From contig CAZILB010000220.1 in assembly GCA_964539925.1 (NCBI GenBank), positions 1 through 5,085 of the forward strand: 5,085 nucleotides of DNA, given 5' to 3'. Below are positions 1 to 5,030 of this stretch, one piece after another (the stretch's first letter is position 1; each line of letters opens with the position of its first letter). The position numbers and the translations under genes are program-made. This DNA is from DP-20 sp964539925 (GTDB taxonomy: Bacteria; Desulfobacterota; Binatia; UBA9968). Below the pieces are notes generated by a model. That model saw only the letters and a list, made by a program, of their open reading frames with translations. It had not been told where the DNA came from and searched no databases.

Positions 1-215
1 ATGAAGCCCCTTGGGATTTCAAGCTCGGCGATATAATTGGGATCGGGGTCCTGCAGTCGATCCATGCGTTCAAACCGCTTTTGTAATTCCAAGCGCAGCA
101 TGGTCTTCCTTTGCCCAAAGGCCGCGATCGACTGCGGGTTGCTCGACCAGGTACTGCCTCCGTCCAGACTGTAGAGTTGGACGCGCTGGCCATGGATTTC
201 TATTTGCTTCATCAT
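1..215 (-). CDS. Hypothetical protein, N-terminal part (runs off the left edge)
   Basis: This frame is open for 71 codons from a double ATG (215-213 and 212-210) to the window edge, so the C-terminus is missing. A GGGAG ribosome site lies at 225-221, five bases before the first ATG and eight before the second, so either could be used. The protein begins MMKQIEIHGQRVQLYSLDGG, which looks like a short beta hairpin. It continues with a Ser-Trp-rich turn near residues 21-26 and a charged helix at about residues 36-55 (Arg, Lys, Glu and Leu rich, around LRLELQKRFERMD), then an acidic Asp-Pro-Asp-Pro turn. There is no signal peptide or membrane segment, so it is probably cytosolic. I do not recognise the family. 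The coherent soluble composition and good ribosome site support a real gene. It is separated from the micro-protein gene upstream by 265 bases and probably has its own promoter, though I see no convincing one. Confidence 0.6.
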   Translation of the reverse strand, partial: MMKQIEIHGQRVQLYSLDGGSTWSSNPQSIAAFGQRKTMLRLELQKRFERMDRLQDPDPNYIAELEIPRGF

Positions 216-261
216 AAATTCTCCCGAGCTTTCGTCGCAATTTGTCATGACGTGAGTTGTG

Positions 262-276
262 CGCAAGCGACTTGCG
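262..276. repeat. Short inverted repeat upstream of the left-edge gene
   Basis: CGCAAG at 262-267 and CTTGCG at 271-276 form a perfect 6-bp stem around a 3-base centre. The repeat lies 47 bases before the start codon at 215, where either a repressor operator or a leader hairpin would be plausible. Nothing in the sequence separates these two readings. Confidence 0.3.
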
Positions 277-319
277 TGACCACGGGACGGCCGCCCTGAG
301 AGCCGGATCGACGATCTAC

Positions 320-339
320 CCCCGCCGCCACCGGCGGGG
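320..339. repeat. Strong GC hairpin in the intergenic gap
   Basis: CCCCGCCG at 320-327 and CGGCGGGG at 332-339 form a perfect 8-bp, all-GC stem with a 4-base loop. Neither strand has a T-run after the stem, so it is not a standard intrinsic terminator. It could still protect a 3' end or slow polymerase after the micro-protein gene. Confidence 0.35.
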
Positions 340-400
340 TATCGCATACTCCGCTGCCGGCAACGAGCGCCCGCCGATACAAAGTTCACCAAGCTTTTCT

Positions 401-418
401 GAGCCTCCCGTGGGGCTC
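401..418. terminator. Possible terminator hairpin
   Basis: GAGCC at 401-405 pairs with GGCTC at 414-418, and the stem extends inward by a G-T and a C-G pair to 7 bp with a 4-base loop. On the minus strand it lies about 60 bases after the micro-protein stop codon, a natural place for a terminator, but it is followed there by AGAAAAG and not by T's. The short TTT tail is on the plus strand. It is at best a weak terminator. Confidence 0.3.
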
Positions 419-480
419 TTTCAGCGCGGTGCTTTGTTCCACGTGGGCGCTTCCGCGGGCAGGTCACTGGCCCGAGGCTA

Positions 481-561
481 CTACCGGCGCCAGCGAGAAT
501 ATCCCCAGCCCCCGCCACCAAGCAAAATCACCACTAGAAGAACAATCAATAAAGTATCCAT
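481..561 (-). CDS. 26-residue DUF3309-like hydrophobic micro-protein
   Basis: A 26-codon gene begins at the ATG at 561-559 and ends in TAG at 483-481, followed at once by a second TAG. The start is fixed by a very good ribosome site, AAAGGAG at 573-567, five bases upstream. The same frame is open further upstream to 726, but that extension lacks a comparable site and has a random-looking composition, so I reject it. The protein is one hydrophobic helix (residues 3-14, Leu, Ile and Val), then four glycines (15-18), then a basic tail ending SRWRR. This matches the N-terminal half of the DUF3309 family, small proteobacterial membrane proteins of about 50 residues of unknown function, as I remember them. 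The usual second hydrophobic stretch is absent, and neither other frame downstream restores it. It is probably an inner-membrane micro-protein with its basic end in the cytoplasm. Confidence 0.65.
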   Translation of the reverse strand: MDTLLIVLLVVILLGGGGWGYSRWRR

Positions 562-566
562 GCTCT

Positions 567-573
567 CTCCTTT
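567..573 (-). promoter_or_regulatory. Ribosome binding site that sets the micro-protein start
   Basis: On the minus strand this reads AAAGGAG, a near-complete match to the anti-Shine-Dalgarno complement, with 5 bases before the ATG at 561. It decides between the 26-residue start and the longer in-frame open stretch. Confidence 0.7.
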
Positions 574-708
574 ATTTGGCTTGTCTATATTCTTCGCAAC
601 TCTGTAAGAGCACGATCCGCGCCAGACCCTGTCGTGGGCGAAAAGGCCATGTTTCCGCCAACTTCTTGAAGCTCTCCCGGGGAAACGAAGAAACCGCTGG
701 CTAAAAGC

Positions 709-733
709 GTCGAATTTTTCGACCAAACGGTCG
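709..733. repeat. Overlapping, mutually exclusive hairpins
   Basis: GTCGAA (709-714) and TTCGAC (718-723) form a perfect 6-bp stem around TTT. CGACC (720-724) and GGTCG (729-733) form a 5-bp stem around AAAC. The two share 720-723, so only one can form at a time in a transcript. This could act as a leader switch before the micro-protein gene or may be chance. Confidence 0.3.
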
Positions 734-785
734 CCTGGCTTCCGAAAACTATTGACCCCTACGGAATTTTTCCCGTTGCCGCACA

Positions 786-816
786 GCCGCTGAGGGAACC
801 CCCAGCCGCCAGCGGC
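786..816. repeat. Inverted repeat just after the response regulator gene
   Basis: GCCGCTG at 786-792 and CAGCGGC at 810-816 are a perfect 7-bp inverted repeat with a 17-base centre. It begins about 28 bases past the regulator stop codon on the minus strand. There is no T-run after it, so a role in 3'-end formation or mRNA protection is only possible, not shown. Confidence 0.3.
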
Positions 817-843
817 GATCTTCGCTTGGCAATTCCCCTGGTC

Positions 844-1242
844 TCACCTGGGTTGAGCTAATGACGCGCCGGTTTCGCCGAGTAGCTGGCTGATCATCGT
901 CAGCAGCTCTTCGTCATTCCACGGCTTCTGCATATAAGCCTTCGCGCCCCCTTGCAGAGCAAGTCCCATGTTGATGTGAGCGGAACGGCCGGAGACGACG
1001 ATGACAGGGATCACGGAGAGGCGCTTGTCCCCTCGGAACCACTCCAACACGTCGAAGCCATCGGCGGCAGGCAGACCCAAATCCAGAATCACGAGATCCG
1101 GCCGATGCTCAAGCGCTTCGCGTATCGCAGACACTCCATCGGCGGCGCGCACGGTATCGTAGTGGTGCGCCTTGAGCAGGACGTGATAGCCGAGAAGCGT
1201 GTCGGCGTCGTCGTCAACGATAAGAATCTTTTTGTTACCCAT
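844..1242 (-). CDS. Single-domain response regulator (CheY-like receiver)
   Basis: This is a stand-alone receiver domain that accepts a phosphoryl group from a histidine kinase, very likely the one encoded just upstream. All key residues are visible: the acidic Mg2+ site Asp10-Asp11-Asp12 after the first strand (KILIVDDD), phospho-acceptor Asp54 in VILDLGLP, the switch Ser84 in VIVVSGR, an aromatic Tyr103, and Lys106 in the QKP turn. The receiver fills about residues 4-122; only a short tail (GETGASLAQPR) follows. With no DNA-binding or enzymatic output domain, it must act by protein contact or pass phosphate onward. Its ATG lies inside the last codons of the kinase gene (8-base overlap), with GGAGG at 1253-1249 six bases before the start, so translation is probably coupled. 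It is the last gene of the operon. I infer cytosolic location from the lack of signal or membrane segments. Confidence 0.93.
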   Translation of the reverse strand: MGNKKILIVDDDADTLLGYHVLLKAHHYDTVRAADGVSAIREALEHRPDLVILDLGLPAADGFDVLEWFRGDKRLSVIPVIVVSGRSAHINMGLALQGGAKAYMQKPWNDEELLTMISQLLGETGASLAQPR

Positions 1243-2881
1243 GATCGACCTCCGAGATCAGGTGAGATTTGATCGATGCTTCGAGACCTGTGGCCATATC
1301 GGCCAGGACATTTTCCCTGGATGCGCCGACAACTCGAGGCACCGGCGCCAGCATGGCGTAGGAAACCGACAGGGTCAGGCCGGTTTGCTCCAGGTGGGGG
1401 AGCTGGGCGAATTGTTGCCGAATCTTGTCGGCGAGCAGGGATGCGCCTTTTTCGTCGGTAAAAGCGGCGGCAAAAAAGCGCTCCGCCTCCGCGCCGGAGT
1501 TCATGGTCGGCAGGAGCACATCGACATCGGGCAGCAAACAACTTTGGAGGAGGGCGCGGGCTTCGCGCGACCACCCCTCTTGAGATTCCTTGGAAGGCCA
1601 GGCGCCTCGCAGGCGAGTCTCCACCTTCACCAGCGCCACCGACTGCGCCGGCCACTGGTTGTTCTTAAGGAGCGGAGCTATCAAGCTGTCGAGCGAAAAC
1701 ACCGGCAGCGTAAACGAGAAGGTGCTGCCCTTCTCCAGCTCGCTCTTGACCCAGATTTGGCCGCCTTGTCGCGTCACCAATTCTTTGCAGATATATAAAC
1801 CCAGGCCCAGGCCCTTGCGGCTGGCAGGTTGGCCGCCCGCCGCCTGGTAGAGGCGGTCAAAGATCCTCTCGACTACTTGCGGGCTGATGCCGCATCCGGT
1901 ATCGGACACTTCGAGAACCAGGAAGCGGGGATCTTGCTCCAGCCGCCGGGCTCGAATCGTTACCGCGCCGCCGGCGGCGGTGAACTTTATGGCGTTATCG
2001 AGCAGGATGATCAGTATCTGCTTGAGACGGGTTCGGTCGGCGTGGACGCTGGGCAGCTCCGCCGCCAGGTCGCACGACAGCGTGATCCCTTTGGCGCGGG
2101 CGGTTCCTTCGAGGCTTTCGACGATGTCCGTCACACCGTCCGCAACCGACAAAACTTCCGCTTCTATGGTCAGTTTGCCGCCCTCAAGACGGGTCACCTC
2201 GAGCAAGTCATCGATCATCGATTGCAGCTGCCCGATATTCTTCAGCACGATCTCCTGGTACTCGTGTTGCTCCTTATTCAGCTCGCCCGCCAATCCGTCC
2301 AGCAGGATCGATGAAAACTGCTTGATGGCGGTGAGCGGCGAGCGCAGCTCGTGCGAGACATGCGACAAAAATTCATCTTTGAATTGCAACTGGTCTTGGC
2401 GCCGCTGCTCCAAAGCCTCGGCGGCTTCGGTGCGTTCATGCTGGCGCACCGATCCGATGACCAACGCCTCGTTTATGGCAACTATCTTTTCATGGAACTC
2501 CGCGCTCTCGGTCACTTGAACAATGACCCCCACGGGGCGTTCATTTTCAATCACCGGCCACGCCGTATAAGACCGCAAGACCGGAGGCGGCTCGGAATGT
2601 TCCGCTTCCGTGTGGCTTTCAGGCTTTCCGCTGCGAAAAACGCGGTCGAGCACGGTCACACATTCGTTTTCCCCGGGCAGCATTTCGCCGAACAGTTTTC
2701 CCACCATTTGCTCCCGGGATCTATCGATCAGGCGGCAGAAGGCGGGATTGACGTAGCGCACGATATGGCATGCTCCCTCGACCGTGGCCATCGACAACGG
2801 CGCGTGCTCGATAAGGGAATGGCCGAGACTCGACAGGTCGGGCGGCGGGTTTCCTGTACCCGGTGTTGGTTTCGCCGCCAT
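1235..2881 (-). CDS. Soluble PAS-domain sensor histidine kinase with a GGDEF-like C-terminal domain
   Basis: A cytosolic kinase (no membrane segments) that would autophosphorylate and pass phosphate to the regulator encoded next. Residues about 20-127 form a PAS sensor (VRYVNPAF at 41-48 is typical). A charged coiled-coil linker follows (about 128-170). The HisKA domain has phospho-acceptor His177 in SHELRSPL. The ATPase domain shows the N box (LLDNAIKF, Asn296), the G1 box (DTGCGI, Asp327), an F box (FDRLYQ, 341-346) and the G2 box GLGLGL (357-362). Residues about 395-548 are an extra domain. VALVKVETRL, a C-terminal LLADKIRQQF helix and LTLSVSYA resemble a GGDEF fold, but the signature region reads SGAEAERFF, so it should not make c-di-GMP. 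The ATG is 9 bases after the KaiC-like gene. GAGGG at 2891-2887 begins on the last base of that gene's stop codon, which fixes the start. The protein lacks the KaiB-like N-terminal domain of SasA. Confidence 0.92.
   Translation of the reverse strand: MAAKPTPGTGNPPPDLSSLGHSLIEHAPLSMATVEGACHIVRYVNPAFCRLIDRSREQMVGKLFGEMLPGENECVTVLDRVFRSGKPESHTEAEHSEPPPVLRSYTAWPVIENERPVGVIVQVTESAEFHEKIVAINEALVIGSVRQHERTEAAEALEQRRQDQLQFKDEFLSHVSHELRSPLTAIKQFSSILLDGLAGELNKEQHEYQEIVLKNIGQLQSMIDDLLEVTRLEGGKLTIEAEVLSVADGVTDIVESLEGTARAKGITLSCDLAAELPSVHADRTRLKQILIILLDNAIKFTAAGGAVTIRARRLEQDPRFLVLEVSDTGCGISPQVVERIFDRLYQAAGGQPASRKGLGLGLYICKELVTRQGGQIWVKSELEKGSTFSFTLPVFSLDSLIAPLLKNNQWPAQSVALVKVETRLRGAWPSKESQEGWSREARALLQSCLLPDVDVLLPTMNSGAEAERFFAAAFTDEKGASLLADKIRQQFAQLPHLEQTGLTLSVSYAMLAPVPRVVGASRENVLADMATGLEASIKSHLISEVDHG
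1249..1253 (-). promoter_or_regulatory. Ribosome binding site of the response regulator, inside the kinase gene
   Basis: The minus strand reads GGAGG, six bases before the ATG at 1242, while still inside the kinase reading frame. It supports the overlapping start. Confidence 0.65.
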
Positions 2882-2890
2882 GATTTCCCT

Positions 2891-4459
2891 CTACTTCACC
2901 GACCTCGGTTCCGGCGCGCTCTCTATCTCCTGCGCCGGGAGCGGGCCGGTCTGCGTGGGAATTCCTGTGATCAACCCGTGGTAGTCTGTGCGCCGCGGCT
3001 GGATGATCATCACGCCCTTGTTCGTGATGATATATTCGCGGATGTCTTTGCTGTGATTGCCGCCGCGCATTTTGATGATGGTCATCACTTTGCGAAGCTG
3101 GCCGCCGACCTCCACATAACGCATCCGGATGATGTCATCGGTGAGAAACGAAATCGCATAGTGACTGAACGACAGCTCGGTAAATTTATCCTCCACTTCG
3201 ACCGTGCTTAGAATCGTGATTCCGTTTTCGGTCAATGCGCCGATCATTCGGTAGAGCGACTCGCGAAAGTCGGGGCGAAAACCGGGCGCCAGCGCCATCT
3301 CAAATCCGACCAGCGAGTCGATCACCAGCCGCTTTGCGCCGATTCTATCGATGGCTTCGCGAATCCGATGCATCGTTTCATCGACCGAAAGGTCGAGCGG
3401 ACGAAGGTAAAGGGTTTCGAGTTTTCTCTTATGTTGCGCCGTTTTTAGATTCAGGCCGAAAGTGCCCGCCCGCTGCATGTATCCGTCCGGGCGTTCTTCG
3501 AAGATCGCCATGATTCCCGCCTCCCCGCGGCGCAGCCCTTCGGCGATAAATTGGGTGGCCAAAGCCGATTTCCCCGTCCCCGACGGCCCGGCCACCAGGA
3601 CGCTGTCCCCTTCGAAAATGCCACCGCCGAGCATCTTGTCCAGTTCGGCAACGCCGCAGGAAAGACGCCGGCGCGACGCCGGATTCCATTTATTGCCGGC
3701 CAATCTCAGCGCCCGCGAGAAGGTTTCTATGCCGCCGTCGCTGATGCGGATGGTGTGCAACCCCGGCACCGATGCCTGCCCGCGAAGTTTCATGATGTGT
3801 ATCTTCCGCAGCACCGAATTCCGCTCCGTCACCTGCGAGAGCCACAAGATGCCGTCCACCATGGTGAACAGCGGATTGTTCCGCATCTCGTCCTCGGCAT
3901 ATTCGCCGACCAGAAACGTCGTGGCTTCCCAACTGGTCAGAAACTGGGCGAGCCGGTGGATGAACGATTGCATCTCCGCTTCACCCAAACTGTTGACCGC
4001 TTTGCGCACCATGGTGCGGAAGGAATCCACCATGACGATGCCCGGATTGGCCGCCGTGACCTGCTTGATAATTTCCTCCAGCACCGCGTTCAAATCCTTC
4101 TCCAACAGCACCTCGGACAGGTTGATAAAACGGATGTCCTTGCCCAACCGGGATTCGTCGAAGAAAGGATACTGTTGCTGATAGCGCAGCATTTTTATCG
4201 CGGGTTCGCCGATAACGGTGAAATAAAGCGCCGGCTTGTGCGGCGTCGCATTGGCGAAAGCGATTTGATGCGCCATCGTGGTTTTGCCGGTACCGGGCAT
4301 GCCGGCGATGATGTTGAAAGACCATTCCGGGATGCCGCCGCCGAGGATATTATCGAGTCCGGGCACGCCCGACGGAAGTTGCTGGATCGTGACTTTAGCC
4401 GGTTTGCTCGCGGCTTTTTTCGCCAATGGGGCATGCGGCGGCTTGTTATCTCTCTTCAT
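2891..4459 (-). CDS. KaiC-like double-domain RecA-fold ATPase
   Basis: The length (522 residues) matches KaiC (about 519) and both RecA-like domains are present. After a Lys/Ala-rich tail (1-23), domain 1 has Walker A GMPGTGKT (53-60) and Walker B IVMVDS (141-146). Domain 2 has Walker A GPSGTGKS (291-298), the catalytic pair in FEERP (Glu321-Glu322) and Walker B LVIDS (378-382). In domain 1 the matching site reads TVIGEP (81-86), so the two glutamates are replaced by Ile83-Gly84. At the KaiC phosphosite (Ser431-Thr432 in Synechococcus) this protein has Ser437-Phe438. The C-terminus keeps an A-loop-like LITGIPT (496-502). KaiC proteins form ATP-dependent hexamers; outside cyanobacteria their roles are mostly unknown. 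Its ATG overlaps the preceding stop codon (ATGA, 4459-4456), with GGGAG before it as ribosome site. No kaiA or kaiB is in the window, so I give no symbol: a true clock role is unproven. Confidence 0.93.
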   Translation of the reverse strand: MKRDNKPPHAPLAKKAASKPAKVTIQQLPSGVPGLDNILGGGIPEWSFNIIAGMPGTGKTTMAHQIAFANATPHKPALYFTVIGEPAIKMLRYQQQYPFFDESRLGKDIRFINLSEVLLEKDLNAVLEEIIKQVTAANPGIVMVDSFRTMVRKAVNSLGEAEMQSFIHRLAQFLTSWEATTFLVGEYAEDEMRNNPLFTMVDGILWLSQVTERNSVLRKIHIMKLRGQASVPGLHTIRISDGGIETFSRALRLAGNKWNPASRRRLSCGVAELDKMLGGGIFEGDSVLVAGPSGTGKSALATQFIAEGLRRGEAGIMAIFEERPDGYMQRAGTFGLNLKTAQHKRKLETLYLRPLDLSVDETMHRIREAIDRIGAKRLVIDSLVGFEMALAPGFRPDFRESLYRMIGALTENGITILSTVEVEDKFTELSFSHYAISFLTDDIIRMRYVEVGGQLRKVMTIIKMRGGNHSKDIREYIITNKGVMIIQPRRTDYHGLITGIPTQTGPLPAQEIESAPEPRSVK

Positions 4460-4899
4460 TTTTTACTCCCCCCCCCGTTGCCGAACTCGGCGTCGCTAAA
4501 CCGAGCTTTCGGCCAGGCTTCGCGCACCAGGCGGAAGGTTAAATTTTCGCCGATGAAGGCCACCAGCAAGCCGAGCACCTGGGCGAGCAGAACAACTCTC
4601 CCCTCGAACCACTCCTCCGGATCGAGTTGCGCAAGATGCTCCTCAACCCCTTCCAGAGCCCCGGCCGCGTTCACATGAAGCGCACCCAGCCAGGGAACTT
4701 CCGCTTTGGCCAGCGCCAGCGCGCGCGAAAGCAGCGCGCGATAGCCGGCGTTTCCCATGAATGTCGCCAGATTCAAGCGCAACGGCTCCCAGGCGTTAAA
4801 GTCCGCCGGGGTTTTTGTTGCGCCATGATAGTTTCCCCTCGCCTCATCGGCCATCAGGCGCTTGGCGAGATTGCGCATTTGTGCAGTGGCTCGACTCAT
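4456..4899 (-). CDS. Conserved-looking helical protein of unknown function, first gene of the operon
   Basis: A 147-residue protein that I cannot assign to a named family. It starts at the ATG at 4899-4897, with GGGAG about ten bases upstream; an in-frame TAG just before rules out a longer protein. It looks all-helical: a basic N-terminal helix (1-22), a polar loop (23-36), a helix around residues 38-68 with LLSRALALAKAEVPW (56-70), an acidic stretch (LDPEEWFEG, 92-100), and a hydrophobic helix RVVLLAQVLGLLVAFIGENL (101-120) that could be buried, a coiled dimer core, or membrane-associated. The tail is Gly/Ser/Lys and is encoded by a nine-G tract. There is no signal peptide and no catalytic motif I can see. 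It overlaps the KaiC-like gene by 4 bases, so the two are probably translated together. A partner or adaptor of the ATPase or kinase is a reasonable guess from context only. Confidence 0.8.
   Translation of the reverse strand: MSRATAQMRNLAKRLMADEARGNYHGATKTPADFNAWEPLRLNLATFMGNAGYRALLSRALALAKAEVPWLGALHVNAAGALEGVEEHLAQLDPEEWFEGRVVLLAQVLGLLVAFIGENLTFRLVREAWPKARFSDAEFGNGGGSKK
4468..4476 (-). repeat. Nine-G homopolymer at the gene junction
   Basis: The minus strand carries nine consecutive G's, then AGTAAAAAATGA. The run encodes the three Gly codons near the end of the 147-residue protein, and its last G's with the following AG form the GGGAG ribosome site of the KaiC-like gene. A change of one or two G's would alter the tail and stop codon of the first protein and break the ATGA coupling. 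A sequencing error in the run length is also possible. Confidence 0.7.
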
Positions 4900-4919
4900 T
4901 TGCTATGGCTCCCGCTAAT

Positions 4920-4942
4920 CGAGAGTCTTCTGTTTTCTCTCG
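4920..4942. repeat. Leader hairpin before the first operon gene
   Basis: CGAGAG at 4920-4925 and CTCTCG at 4937-4942 form a perfect 6-bp stem with an 11-base loop, 21 bases upstream of the ATG at 4899. In the mRNA it would sit just before the ribosome site GGGAG. It may be chance. Confidence 0.25.
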
Positions 4943-4979
4943 CTTATTCCAAAATTCCTCATGCCTAGGTCACTGCCAT

Positions 4980-5008
4980 TTAATCTTTATTGTGTGTCGA
5001 ATCGCCAA
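4980..5008 (-). promoter_or_regulatory. Weak sigma70-type promoter candidate for the operon
   Basis: On the minus strand, TTGGCG (5008-5003) is followed after 17 bases by GATTAA (4985-4980) within an A/T-rich stretch. The -35 is fair and the -10 poor. It is placed about 80 bases before the first start codon and just downstream of the inverted repeat at 5017-5030, which is a suitable arrangement for a regulated promoter, but the match alone is weak. Confidence 0.25.
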
Positions 5009-5016
5009 TTATTGCT

Positions 5017-5030
5017 GTCCAATAGTGGAC
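5017..5030. promoter_or_regulatory. Perfect inverted repeat, possible operator
   Basis: GTCCA (5017-5021) and TGGAC (5026-5030) are perfect mirror half-sites separated by ATAG. The repeat lies nine bases upstream of the candidate -35 element, where an activator or dimeric repressor could bind. I do not recognise the regulator. The site is short enough to occur by chance. Confidence 0.35.

Larger units (their letters stand above)
216..480. other. Non-coding gap between the micro-protein gene and the left-edge gene
   Basis: No frame here has a credible ribosome site together with protein-like composition. The gap holds three perfect or near-perfect hairpins, at 401-418, 320-339 and 262-276, listed separately. 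On the minus strand it would contain the 3' end of the micro-protein transcript and the promoter and leader of the gene starting at 215. I see no convincing -10/-35 pair. Confidence 0.5.
562..843. other. Non-coding stretch between response regulator and micro-protein genes
   Basis: These 282 bases follow the operon's last stop codon on the minus strand. I see no credible gene in them. They contain a 7-bp inverted repeat (786-792 with 810-816) and a pair of mutually exclusive hairpins at 709-733. No stem is followed by a T-run on the minus strand, so read-through from the regulator gene into the micro-protein gene is possible. No good -10/-35 pair for a separate micro-protein promoter is evident either. 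Confidence 0.5.

Noticed and set aside
562..726. N-terminal extension of the micro-protein to 81 residues
   Set aside because: The ATG at 726 has no comparable ribosome site and the extra residues look random, while AAAGGAG sits just before the ATG at 561.
720..733. Hairpin next to a T-run as an intrinsic terminator for the operon
   Set aside because: The T's precede the stem on the plus strand, so a minus-strand transcript has A's after the stem, the wrong polarity. On the plus strand nothing would need terminating.
1089..1655. A 188-codon minus-strand frame across the kinase-regulator junction
   Set aside because: It is the shifted frame of two well-supported genes and has an Arg/Pro/Ala-rich composition without motifs.
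2351..3211. A 286-codon open frame on the plus strand
   Set aside because: It is antisense to the kinase and KaiC-like genes, with no domain-like motif and a His/Arg-rich shadow composition.
2891..4459. Calling the ATPase a true circadian clock kaiC
   Set aside because: No kaiA or kaiB is visible, the domain 1 catalytic glutamates are missing and the phosphosite pair is altered. Family membership is clear but clock function is not.
3551..4678. A 375-codon open frame on the plus strand
   Set aside because: It lies antisense to the KaiC-like gene, whose motifs are unmistakable. Its composition (many Arg, His and Gln) is typical of an antisense shadow in GC-rich DNA.
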